Below, piece after piece: positions 26,101-32,046 of a stretch of DNA of 64,000 nt. Numbering within the stretch: position 1 is the stretch's first letter; every line of letters begins with the position of its first letter. The position numbers and the translations under genes were made by a program. The notes below the pieces were generated by a model, which saw nothing but the letters and a program-made list of their open reading frames with translations, was not told the DNA's origin and made no database searches. Source of the DNA: Spyradosoma sp004558035 (GTDB taxonomy: Bacteria > Verrucomicrobiota > Verrucomicrobiia > Opitutales > UBA953); assembly GCF_050314555.1 (NCBI RefSeq), contig NZ_JBNPNH010000005.1, positions 62,001 to 126,000 on the forward strand, in the 5' to 3' direction.

Positions 26101-26765
26101 AGATTACTTGAAAAATCAATTGTTGCGTTTTTCCCAACAGTCAGAGTTCCGCAGATAGCCCCTCCATAGTTTCCTTGAGATTGGTCCCCGATTATCTTGT
26201 TGCTAGAAAATGAGAATTTAGAATTTTCTGAAACTTTAACTTCTTTCGCGTAGATCGCTCCTGCTTTTTGATCTCCGGAAGAATAGGGGTTGCCTGCAGT
26301 TGTAGTGTTTTTTGTAAACTTCCCGTTTCCTCCCAATGTTATCGTTCCTGAAACACTGCGAATAGCTCCTCCTCCTACTTGAGGATTTCCGCTTAATGCG
26401 GAGGTGATTGCACCTCCGGTAAAATTGATTTTATCGCAAATCAGCGTTAGGTCTGAGGTTGACTCAATTATTCTTTGATTAGTACTCCCTATTATTAATC
26501 TTTCCGTTGAGCCGTCGTTTGATAGTATATTCAGGAGTGTTGTTAACGTAAATTTGAGCTGTGTCGCGACCTTGGTGTTGGCGTAGAGGTCGACCTCATA
26601 ACCGATTTTCCCGTTGATATAATTAAAAACCTCTTTGAGGTCGGCTCCTGCAGCGACTTGATTTTTTGTTGCGTCGTAGACGATGACATTGTTTTCGGCG
26701 AACGCGTTTCCGCAGGGCAATGCGGCGGCGGCGACGAGAGAGAGGAAAGAAAGTTTGTTTTTCAT
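23151..26765 (-). CDS. Pmp-like repeat surface protein with PEP-CTERM sorting signal
   Basis: The 1204-residue protein has a signal peptide (MKNKLSFLSLVAAAALPCGN...FA) and a passenger built of more than twenty repeats containing GGAI or GGAV and FSxN/FxxN. These are the two short motifs that define chlamydial polymorphic membrane proteins and fold as a right-handed beta-helix. The tail is PEP, a hydrophobic helix (FGVFAGLAALALAG) and TRRRRKKA. That is a PEP-CTERM sorting signal, processed by exosortase, rather than the Pmp autotransporter barrel. The C-terminal half uses GC-rich codons, while the N-terminal half (above about 24,500) is markedly AT-richer and lacks the GCGGGAACG word. It is probably an adhesin or surface-layer protein (inference). 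Confidence 0.88.
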   Translation of the reverse strand: MKNKLSFLSLVAAAALPCGNAFAENNVIVYDATKNQVAAGADLKEVFNYINGKIGYEVDLYANTKVATQLKFTLTTLLNILSNDGSTERLIIGSTNQRIIESTSDLTLICDKINFTGGAITSALSGNPQVGGGAIRSVSGTITLGGNGKFTKNTTTAGNPYSSGDQKAGAIYAKEVKVSENSKFSFSSNKIIGDQSQGNYGGAICGTLTVGKNATIDFSSNLIESLAREKAQGGAVYGDVSIASGANGKFSQNSIGKLSESATSVIQSAYGGAISGNLTLENDATVTFSKNRAYGGNAYGGAVSGNVSVGSSSKAYFQGNSLGGRPPGTTTNTFYYFKGGSIFGNLTVEENGNVEFSQNSISASSYGAATTHVYGGAICGNVTIKSGAKGIFSSNSVTSEASIVSALGGAIKGHFTVESGANVTFSENSAIAENVYKPQNVQGGAICHGTVTIKSGSTVKFSKNYVSVSSSTSGDSSTAQSRGGAIFGNANFSGNVEFSENETRATQAIPVSSGGAIYSPNFIHFNLEKATDNILFSKNSSRNGGAIYSEGILDFSGSGGTVKFESNIAATRGGAIYHTGASTTDPTLYIKAGAILNFTGNRAETSQGGAIYSEAAMSFAAGSKTTFTDNFAAKDGGAIRTTQTLTFLKDGSETHSFSNNATNASGGAIATMNTLTVEERNTVKFSGNTARTYGGAIYGGNSSTALSFYSTGYAEFSKNRAASGGAIYSVGRINLLGDFTFSQNQSNELGGAVYSGSSVTFGALSNGTFSGNTITATTELDTRGGAVNAASVTFKGKTTFENNTITAVGSKSINSGGGAVYASGAVTFGDTANVKFEGNTISSAATQSFGGGAIFANTLKLAGTVEFTNNSVKNTTLSTLFSSGGAIFSFSGMEIASGTTATFSGNSAAYGGAINAYKGYLTFTEGASVTFRGNSAARGGAIYADAGTFTLAGDVKFLDNTASAQAGAIQIGEATLECTGDTTRVVFSGNRVGSDSKGWKNNDILLVKATSAMAIRDAGTYDFGGGILATAGGSLSIDEANVTFRATSATAIGGTTTVSGGATVSMEAGATFTTKALTVRSSGKLVFGTQGAESASIVVADAANISLDATACLELAASSAYAHSARYDLIEWTSGDGSALAAGLTRDNFSVMMNGLACDDAMWIFGVDANSIYVELIPEPSHFGVFAGLAALALAGTRRRRKKA

Positions 26766-26796
26766 GGCTGTCGAAACGAAGAAAAGGGTTGCGGGT

Positions 26797-27405
26797 TCAG
26801 GCGGCGGAATCGCCGTATTTCTTCTGTAGCGCGTCCTTGACGGCCTGTTTCAACGCGGCGGCGAAGCCGTATCTGTCCTCGAGCACGTGTGTCACGCTTT
26901 CCCCGTCGAATTGCAGGTCGTAGAGAGTCAGGCAGAGCCCGCTCAGATCCGAAGGAAGCTTGGGCTTCAGGGCGTTCGGGCAGAACAGAAACGGTTTTTG
27001 GTCTCTGCCGATCGCGATGCCGATTTCGAAAAGCACGTTCAGGTTGAAACCCGTGTAGCTTTCGTCGGAGAAAGAAAAAGATTTTTGAGCTTTTTTCCCT
27101 TTGGGAGGGAGCTCGAGCAGGGGGTTCGCGGCCGCTACGTCGAAGACCAGCACGTCCGCTTCCTTGAAGCAGCGCTTGAAGCCGTCCAAAAGCGGTTCCG
27201 CTTGCGAAGCGCGCATGCGATGAATCTCGACCGCGACGGGTTTTTTATCGACGAATTTGGGCGCGCTTTTTTCGAGGAGCGTTCTGAGCGAGTTCCAGAA
27301 AACGTCGTTGCGGACGGTTTTGTTCTTGTGCCAGCCGTAGCCGACGTAAATGTTGATCCGACGGATTTTTTCGTCGGCTTGGGGAGAGTTTTCTTCGGGA
27401 ATCAT
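26797..27405 (-). CDS. TIR-like/nucleoside-deoxyribosyltransferase-like protein
   Basis: A 202-residue soluble protein. RINIYVGYGWHKN at the start, then EADVLVFDVAAANPLLEL, and finally FNLNVLFEIGIAIGRDQKP show the strand-helix pattern of TIR-like and nucleoside deoxyribosyltransferase-fold domains. In those, the N-x-x-x-E-x-G segment carries the catalytic glutamate that cuts N-glycosidic bonds (for example of NAD). The FDV...ANPL strand is the usual nucleotide-contact loop. Nearby small ribbon-helix-helix genes and AT-richer sequence suggest an accessory, possibly defence or toxin, context. Family assignment is by pattern only. Confidence 0.62.
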   Translation of the reverse strand: MIPEENSPQADEKIRRINIYVGYGWHKNKTVRNDVFWNSLRTLLEKSAPKFVDKKPVAVEIHRMRASQAEPLLDGFKRCFKEADVLVFDVAAANPLLELPPKGKKAQKSFSFSDESYTGFNLNVLFEIGIAIGRDQKPFLFCPNALKPKLPSDLSGLCLTLYDLQFDGESVTHVLEDRYGFAAALKQAVKDALQKKYGDSAA

Positions 27406-27435
27406 AAGATTTTCGAGCAGGAACGGGGTGAAGGT

Positions 27436-27621
27436 TCAGGATGCGTATTTCTGATCGGCGAAAGGTTTTTTGAGGAGCTTTTCGCGAAGGATGCGGCGGA
27501 GGAATTCTTCCGTGGACTCGCCGGCTTTTTGGGCGGCTTCGAGAACAAGCTCGTAGAGTTCGTCCGGCACGGAAACGCGGACGGATTTTTCTTCGAGGGG
27601 TTGTTCGTTAAGTGGAGTCAT
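27436..27621 (-). CDS. Ribbon-helix-helix (CopG/Arc-like) protein
   Basis: The 61-residue product (ATG 27621; a TTG at 27651 would add ten residues) contains KSVRVSVPDELYELVLEAAQ then ESTEEFLRRILREKL. This is the beta-strand plus two helices of ribbon-helix-helix DNA-binding proteins. Many are antitoxins or autorepressors. It ends 30 bases before the TIR-like gene on the same strand, so the two probably share a transcript. Direct repeats lie immediately upstream of the ATG, suggesting autoregulation. Confidence 0.72.
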   Translation of the reverse strand: MTPLNEQPLEEKSVRVSVPDELYELVLEAAQKAGESTEEFLRRILREKLLKKPFADQKYAS

Positions 27622-27665
27622 AACTTGTTTACGCAGTTGATTTTTAGCCAACTTGTTTGCGCAGT
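27622..27665. promoter_or_regulatory. Direct-repeat operator candidate upstream of the RHH gene
   Basis: Two nearly identical 16-mers, AACTTGTTTACGCAGT (27622-27637) and AACTTGTTTGCGCAGT (27650-27665), differ at one base and start 28 bases apart. This suits ribbon-helix-helix dimers binding about 2.7 helical turns apart. Confidence 0.6.
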
Positions 27666-27735
27666 CAAGCCTTGAACGCGTGCCGCGCCGCCTTTCCGCT
27701 TGTTCGCGGGCAACTGATTATATAAGTTAGTTGCG

Positions 27736-27984
27736 ATGCGAATGAAGATACTCGGGTGCAGATTGCCGCCGGAACTGTTCGCGCTTTTGGAAAAAGGCGC
27801 GAAGGAGCGGGGGTATCCGACGACGTCGTCGTTCGCGCGGGCGGTGCTGATCGAGAAGCTGGAGGCGCTCGGCTACGCGATTCGGCCCGAGTGGAAGGAC
27901 ATTTATTGGGGCGCGCGCACGGATCTGCCGAACCGCACGCGCGAGCGCGACAAGCGGAAGCCGGAAAGAGAACTTAAAGGTTAA
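27736..27984 (+). CDS. Second small RHH-like protein, divergent
   Basis: The 82-residue product has ILGCRLPPELFALLEKGAKE then SSFARAVLIEKLEALG, a ribbon-helix-helix-like strand plus helices pattern, followed by a basic C-terminal tail (RTRERDKRKPERELKG). It is transcribed away from the other RHH gene. A TATATAAG box lies just 5-15 bases before ATG 27736, so the transcript may be leaderless. An inverted repeat GCAACT/AGTTGC flanks that box. Confidence 0.62.
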   Translation: MRMKILGCRLPPELFALLEKGAKERGYPTTSSFARAVLIEKLEALGYAIRPEWKDIYWGARTDLPNRTRERDKRKPERELKG

Positions 27985-28184
27985 AGCTTAAAGAGGAGGG
28001 CTTTTCGGGGGCGGCGCGCGGGAACGCGTTCTTCGCGGAAAAACTTCTTTTAACTTCCTTTGACTTCGCGGTTTTCTTCGCGTTCTTTGCGTTGAAGAAA
28101 AAACATCGCTTGCGCGGCGCGCGGGAACGTCCGTTTCCGTTCCGCGCTTGCGCGGAGCTGCGCGGCGGGGCATGCTTTGCGGGC

Positions 28185-29480
28185 ATGAACGAAAAGCCTT
28201 TTTCGCCGAGAAAAAATTTCCGCCCGGGCGCGCGCGCGCCTTACGGGAACGCCGCGCGGCCGCGCCGTGAGCACGCGCCCGCGAGAAGCCTCACGCCGCC
28301 GACCGAAATCGGAGAGCGGCGGGAACCGTGGGTGCAGCTGCGCTACTTCACGTCGTCGCCGAACGTGTTCCCGAACTTCGTCGGCGCGACCTCCGACGGG
28401 ATCGAGCCCGGCGCGCAGGTCGCCGTGTACGACAGGGACGGCGCGCCGCTCGGCTACGGTTTCTACAACGCGGGCGCGAACATTCCGCTGCGCATCTTCG
28501 CGCGCACGCCCGACGCGCTCTCGGAAAACTATTTCGAAAATCTCATCGAACGCGCCGTGCGGCTGCGCACGGAAACGCTGCGCCTGCCGGAGACGACGGA
28601 CGCCTTCCGCGTCGTGCACGGCGACGCCGACGGGCTGAACGGGCTCGTCGTGGACAAATACGGCGACGTGCTCAGCGTGGAAATCTTCTCGCTGCCGGTC
28701 TTTCAGCGCATCCGCGGCTGGCTGCCGATCTTTCACCGTCTGCTCGGCACGACGAAGGAGACGATCCAGCTCGTCAAGGGCTTCGGCTCGATGGAGAACG
28801 CGCGCGGCTGCGACGATTCGCACACGCCCGGGCTGCGCGAAGTGAAGATCCGCGAGAACGGGATGCGCTTCGCGGTCGATTTCGAGAACGGCCACAAGAC
28901 GGGCTTTTTCTGCGACCAGCGCGACAACCGCAAGAAGCTCGCGCAGTTCTGCGCGGGCAAGCGCGTGCTCGACCTGTGCTGCTACACGGGCGGTTTTTCG
29001 ATCGCGGCGAAGACGCTCGGCGGCGCGGCGGAAGTGACGGGCGTCGATCTCGACGAGAACGCGGTCGCGCAGGCGAAGCGCAACGCGAACCTCAACCAGG
29101 CGCGCGTGAATTTCGTGCACGCGGACACGTTCACGTACGCGCGCCAGATGCAGGCGAACGGCGAGAAGTTCGACGTCGTCGTGCTCGACCCGCCGAAGCT
29201 CATCAACGGCAAGGACGACTACGAGGACGGTTTCGCGAAGTATCACGACATGAACAAGGTCGTGCTCCCGCTCGTGAAGGAAGGCGGGCTGTTCGTGACG
29301 AACTCGTGCTCGGGGCTGCTGCGCGTCGAAGATTTCGAGGCGCTGGTGATCCGCGTCGCGCACCGGCTCGGGCGGCGGCTGCAGATTCTCGACCGCACGG
29401 GCCCGGGCATGGATCACCCCGTGATGTCGAACTACCCCGAAGGCCGCTACCTGAAGGCGCTCTGGGCGATCGTGTGGTGA
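28185..29480 (+). CDS. rlmI: RlmI-like 23S rRNA (cytosine-C5)-methyltransferase
   Basis: ATG 28185 is favoured over the upstream in-frame ATG at 28092, whose residues are arginine-rich and unconserved. The 431-residue protein has a PUA-like N-terminal half (VYDRDGAPLGYGFYN; ARTPD), then SAM-binding VLDLCCYTGGFSIAA, the acidic TGVDLDENA and the catalytic VVVLDPPKL. Together these match class I methyltransferases of the RlmI/YccW group, which methylate C1962 of 23S rRNA. Two cysteines in DLCCYTGG and the C-terminal NSCSG are positioned as the family's catalytic residues. Confidence 0.87.
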   Translation: MNEKPFSPRKNFRPGARAPYGNAARPRREHAPARSLTPPTEIGERREPWVQLRYFTSSPNVFPNFVGATSDGIEPGAQVAVYDRDGAPLGYGFYNAGANIPLRIFARTPDALSENYFENLIERAVRLRTETLRLPETTDAFRVVHGDADGLNGLVVDKYGDVLSVEIFSLPVFQRIRGWLPIFHRLLGTTKETIQLVKGFGSMENARGCDDSHTPGLREVKIRENGMRFAVDFENGHKTGFFCDQRDNRKKLAQFCAGKRVLDLCCYTGGFSIAAKTLGGAAEVTGVDLDENAVAQAKRNANLNQARVNFVHADTFTYARQMQANGEKFDVVVLDPPKLINGKDDYEDGFAKYHDMNKVVLPLVKEGGLFVTNSCSGLLRVEDFEALVIRVAHRLGRRLQILDRTGPGMDHPVMSNYPEGRYLKALWAIVW

Positions 29481-29500
29481 AGAGGAGGAGAATTTTTTAC

Positions 29501-29530
29501 CACGGAAACACACGGAAAAGCACGGAAATG
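29501..29530 (+). repeat. Three tandem 10-bp CACGGAAAnn repeats
   Basis: The repeats are CACGGAAACA, CACGGAAAAG and CACGGAAATG, in exact 10-base register. The last one contains the start codon of the GxxExxY gene. Related copies lie on the other side of that gene. Confidence 0.85.
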
Positions 29531-29914
29531 GATTCCGGAAAAGCGCTGATTCACGAGAACGAAAGCTACGCGATTCGCGGAGCGGTGTTCGAGGTTTATA
29601 AAAATCTCGGGAACGGTTTTCTCGAAGCCGTTTACCAGGAGGCGCTCGAAATGGAGTTCGAGAAGCGCGGAATCCCGTTCGCCGCGCAGCCGGAAATCAA
29701 AATCTTCTATTGCGGCGTCGAGATGAAGCAGCGCTATCGTCCGGACTTCGTCTGCTTCGACCGGATCGTGGTCGAACTGAAGGCGGTCGAGGCGCTTGCG
29801 CAGGTTCATACGGCGCAGATGATCAACTACCTGCGCGCGACGCGGCTCCCGCTCGGGCTGCTCGTCAATTTCGGAGCGTTCCCGCGAGCCGAAATCCGCC
29901 GTCTGCGCGTATGA
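29528..29914 (+). CDS. GxxExxY protein (PD-(D/E)XK nuclease-like fold)
   Basis: The 128-residue product contains LGNGFLEAVYQEAL, which holds the family-defining GxxExxY (GFLEAVY), and later RPDFVCFDRIVVELKAV. The latter gives the P-D...E-x-K arrangement of PD-(D/E)XK nuclease folds (PF13366). The function of these proteins is not established. The gene begins inside the tandem CACGGAAA repeat array and is followed by degenerate direct and inverted copies of the same repeat, which suggests a mobile or repeat-associated cassette. It ends 163 bases before the next gene. Confidence 0.9.
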   Translation: MDSGKALIHENESYAIRGAVFEVYKNLGNGFLEAVYQEALEMEFEKRGIPFAAQPEIKIFYCGVEMKQRYRPDFVCFDRIVVELKAVEALAQVHTAQMINYLRATRLPLGLLVNFGAFPRAEIRRLRV

Positions 29915-29920
29915 TTTTTA

Positions 29921-30045
29921 CTACGGAAAAAGCACGGAATTCTTCACGGAAGGGCTCGGAAATGAGATTCGGTTCTGAACGCGGCGGCGAAAATTTTTGT
30001 TCGGTTTCGGCGTGTTTCCGTGAGGGCTTCAGTGAGCTTCCGTGG
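29921..30045. repeat. Degenerate CACGGAA repeats, direct and inverted, right flank of GxxExxY
   Basis: Direct copies are CTACGGAAAA (29921), GCACGGAA (29932) and TTCACGGAA (about 29944). Inverted copies are TTTCCGTGA (about 30015) and CTTCCGTGGTG (about 30038). The inverted ones mirror the left array of the same gene. Confidence 0.7.
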
Positions 30046-30077
30046 TGAGATTAACTTTTTTTTCATGCAAATTTTTT

Positions 30078-30581
30078 ATGGACGCGATTCTTCCTTTTAA
30101 GATTTCCGTGCTGATCTTCATTCGGGACGCCGAAGGAAAATTTCTGATGATTCAGCGCAAAAAAGCCCCGAACAAGGGCTGCTGGAGCCCCGTCGGCGGC
30201 AAGCTCGAAATGGCGCTCGGCGAGTCGCCGTTCGAATGCGCGGTCCGCGAGGCGCGCGAGGAGACCGGCATCGAGCTGACGCCCGCCGACCTGCATCTCT
30301 TCGGCATGGTCTCCGAGCGCGGCTACGAAGGCAGCGGGCATTGGCTGATGTTCCTTTTCGACGCGCGCAAGCCGCTCGAGGCGCTCCCGCCCGAAATCGA
30401 CGAAGGCGGGTTCGCGTTCTTCACGCGCGAGGAGATCGACGCCGCCGCGATTCCGCCGAGCGACCGCGTGCTCGTCTGGCCCGTGTTCGACGAACACGCC
30501 GCCGCGGGAACGTTTCTTGCCTACCGCGCGCAGTGCGGGAACGGCGCGCCCGAGCGCGTGGACGAGGAAAAAATCGGCTGA
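30078..30581 (+). CDS. Nudix hydrolase
   Basis: The start MDAILPFKISVLIFIRDAEGK at ATG 30078 is preferred over an upstream start at 30042. The Nudix box is GGKLEMALGESPFECAVREA followed by REETGIEL, with a two-residue spacing difference from MutT. The catalytic RExxEE is intact. These enzymes hydrolyse nucleoside diphosphates linked to other moieties; the substrate cannot be predicted. The 167-residue length is normal. It precedes two small unknown genes in a loose cluster. Confidence 0.88.
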   Translation: MDAILPFKISVLIFIRDAEGKFLMIQRKKAPNKGCWSPVGGKLEMALGESPFECAVREAREETGIELTPADLHLFGMVSERGYEGSGHWLMFLFDARKPLEALPPEIDEGGFAFFTREEIDAAAIPPSDRVLVWPVFDEHAAAGTFLAYRAQCGNGAPERVDEEKIG

Positions 30582-30596
30582 GAAAGGCGGCGCGTC

Positions 30597-30992
30597 ATGG
30601 GATTTTTCGGAAACGTTTTCGCGAGGCTCTTCGGGCGCGCGCCGAAGAAAGGCGTTCCCGCCGCGGAGGCGCCCGAGGCGCGGGAGCAGGCGGTTTACGG
30701 CGAGCTCGTTGCGGCGGGCGCGTGCGAATTCGTCGCGAAGACGCCGCTCGGCGAAATCCGCGGCACCTGGCGCGGCGACGACGACGCGCCCGCGGGAACG
30801 CGCGTGAAGATCGTGCTGCCGTCGGAGATTTTCCGCATCGACGACTGCCCGCCGGAGGAGAATTTCTTCCGCCTTTCGGACGCGGGAACGCTGCGCGTCG
30901 CCGCCGCGGCGGATTTTTCCGGCGATCCCGAAGACGCCTTCGTCTGGTTTTTCCCCGAAGACGCGCAGGGCTTCCCGGCGGAAGGCGAATGA
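30597..30992 (+). CDS. Unrecognised 131-residue protein, possibly TOBE-like
   Basis: The N-terminal helix (MGFFGNVFARLFGRA) is amphipathic. The rest is beta-rich with GEIRGTWRGDDDAP then RVKIVLPSEIFRIDD, which resembles the end strands of TOBE domains found in PotA-type ATPases. No ABC partner is adjacent, so this is only a resemblance. The gene follows the Nudix gene by 15 bases, suggesting one transcript. It contains four exact copies of the window-wide 9-mer in 396 bases, unusually dense. Confidence 0.6.
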   Translation: MGFFGNVFARLFGRAPKKGVPAAEAPEAREQAVYGELVAAGACEFVAKTPLGEIRGTWRGDDDAPAGTRVKIVLPSEIFRIDDCPPEENFFRLSDAGTLRVAAAADFSGDPEDAFVWFFPEDAQGFPAEGE

Positions 30993-31061
30993 CGCCGCCG
31001 CGTTCCCGCCGCGAGAAAATCGTTGCGGGAACGCGCGTTTGGCTGTTCCATCTTCCGCATT

Positions 31062-31847
31062 ATGTCCGAAGAAGAAAACAACTCGAACCGGCAGGTCATC
31101 AGCCTGCAGTCCATCAGCCGCCAGTTTCTGAGCGCGCTGCAGCGCCAGTACGATCTGCTCGCCTTCAATCTCGCGGCGTCGCAGCACGTCAGCGAAGAAA
31201 ACTACAACACGTTCAGCACGATGACGCGCGTCATGCCCGTCGCGCCCATGCACATGCCTTTCGAGGGCATGAAGACGTACGTCCGCGGGCTCATTCTGCG
31301 CCAGACGCTGAACGACCTTCTCGGCATCGCCGCGGCGTGCATGGACAGCTGCCATCTGCTCTGCACGCTCATCGCCAACAAGGAGGCGATGGACAAGGAT
31401 CCGAAGGCGACCAACGAGCTCGTCGGGCGCAAGCAGCAGGCGTTCGTCAATTCCTCCGTGCCCGACAAGTTCGAGGCGTTCGAAAAGGAATTCGGCATCA
31501 CCAATTCGCTTGAGGACGCGGTCGTCGCGCTCGGCATCGCGCTTGGCTCGCTGATGCGCCGCAACGGCGTCGTCACCGCGGAAGACGTGGACGACGACGG
31601 CGAGCTCGCGTTCGAGTTCAAGACCGTGCAGACGATCCAGCCGCTGAAGCCCGAGGACAAGCCGGAAGTGCGACTCGCGGACACGCGCCGCGCGTTCAAG
31701 GTCGGCGACACGATCGACCTCACGAACAGCGAGTTGCTCTCGCTCAACGTCACCGTCGCGGACTTCTTCCACAAGCTTTTCAGGGCGGTGGACGCGTTCG
31801 GCGAAAAGACGCTCGGGAAAGGAAGCGCGCCCCATGCGGAAAACTGA
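31062..31847 (+). CDS. Conserved-looking 261-residue protein of unknown function
   Basis: The start MSEEENNSNRQVISLQSIS at ATG 31062 looks native; residues upstream in the open frame do not. The protein is mostly helical and soluble, with a cluster of cysteines (CMDSCHLLC) and a C-terminal acidic domain. No family is recognised. Its 3' end overlaps a small lipoprotein gene in another frame. Confidence 0.7.
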   Translation: MSEEENNSNRQVISLQSISRQFLSALQRQYDLLAFNLAASQHVSEENYNTFSTMTRVMPVAPMHMPFEGMKTYVRGLILRQTLNDLLGIAAACMDSCHLLCTLIANKEAMDKDPKATNELVGRKQQAFVNSSVPDKFEAFEKEFGITNSLEDAVVALGIALGSLMRRNGVVTAEDVDDDGELAFEFKTVQTIQPLKPEDKPEVRLADTRRAFKVGDTIDLTNSELLSLNVTVADFFHKLFRAVDAFGEKTLGKGSAPHAEN

Positions 31848-31989
31848 GAAAACCGCGCGTTCCCGCCGCGCGGCGTTCGCGCTGGCGGCGCTCGCGCTCT
31901 GCCTGCTCGCGGGCGCGTGCTCGTCGGGGCCGAAGGTCATCCACCTCGGCGCGGGCGACGCTTCGCGCGTGACGATTCAGACTCCGTGA
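31834..31989 (+). CDS. 51-residue lipoprotein overlapping the previous gene
   Basis: ATG 31834 has GGGAAAGGAAG upstream. Translation gives a basic start (MRKTEKTARSRR), a hydrophobic core and LLAGAC as lipobox, followed by about 23 mature residues ending SRVTIQTP. The frame overlaps the previous gene's last 14 bases, so it is translationally coupled. It would be missed by any size cutoff above 50 residues. Confidence 0.65.
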   Translation: MRKTEKTARSRRAAFALAALALCLLAGACSSGPKVIHLGAGDASRVTIQTP

Positions 31990-32046
31990 GGAGTTTCGAG
32001 GCGCAGCGGAAATTTTTTTCGCGGCGTTCTCCCGTCGTTTTTTTCC

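Noticed and set aside
28092..28184. N-terminal extension of the RlmI-like gene and genes in 27985-28184
   Set aside because: The extension is low-complexity and unconserved in type; no supported gene is seen in the spacer.
29501..30045. CRISPR array from the CACGGAAA units
   Set aside because: Units are 10 bases long and tandem with no spacers, and no cas genes are present.
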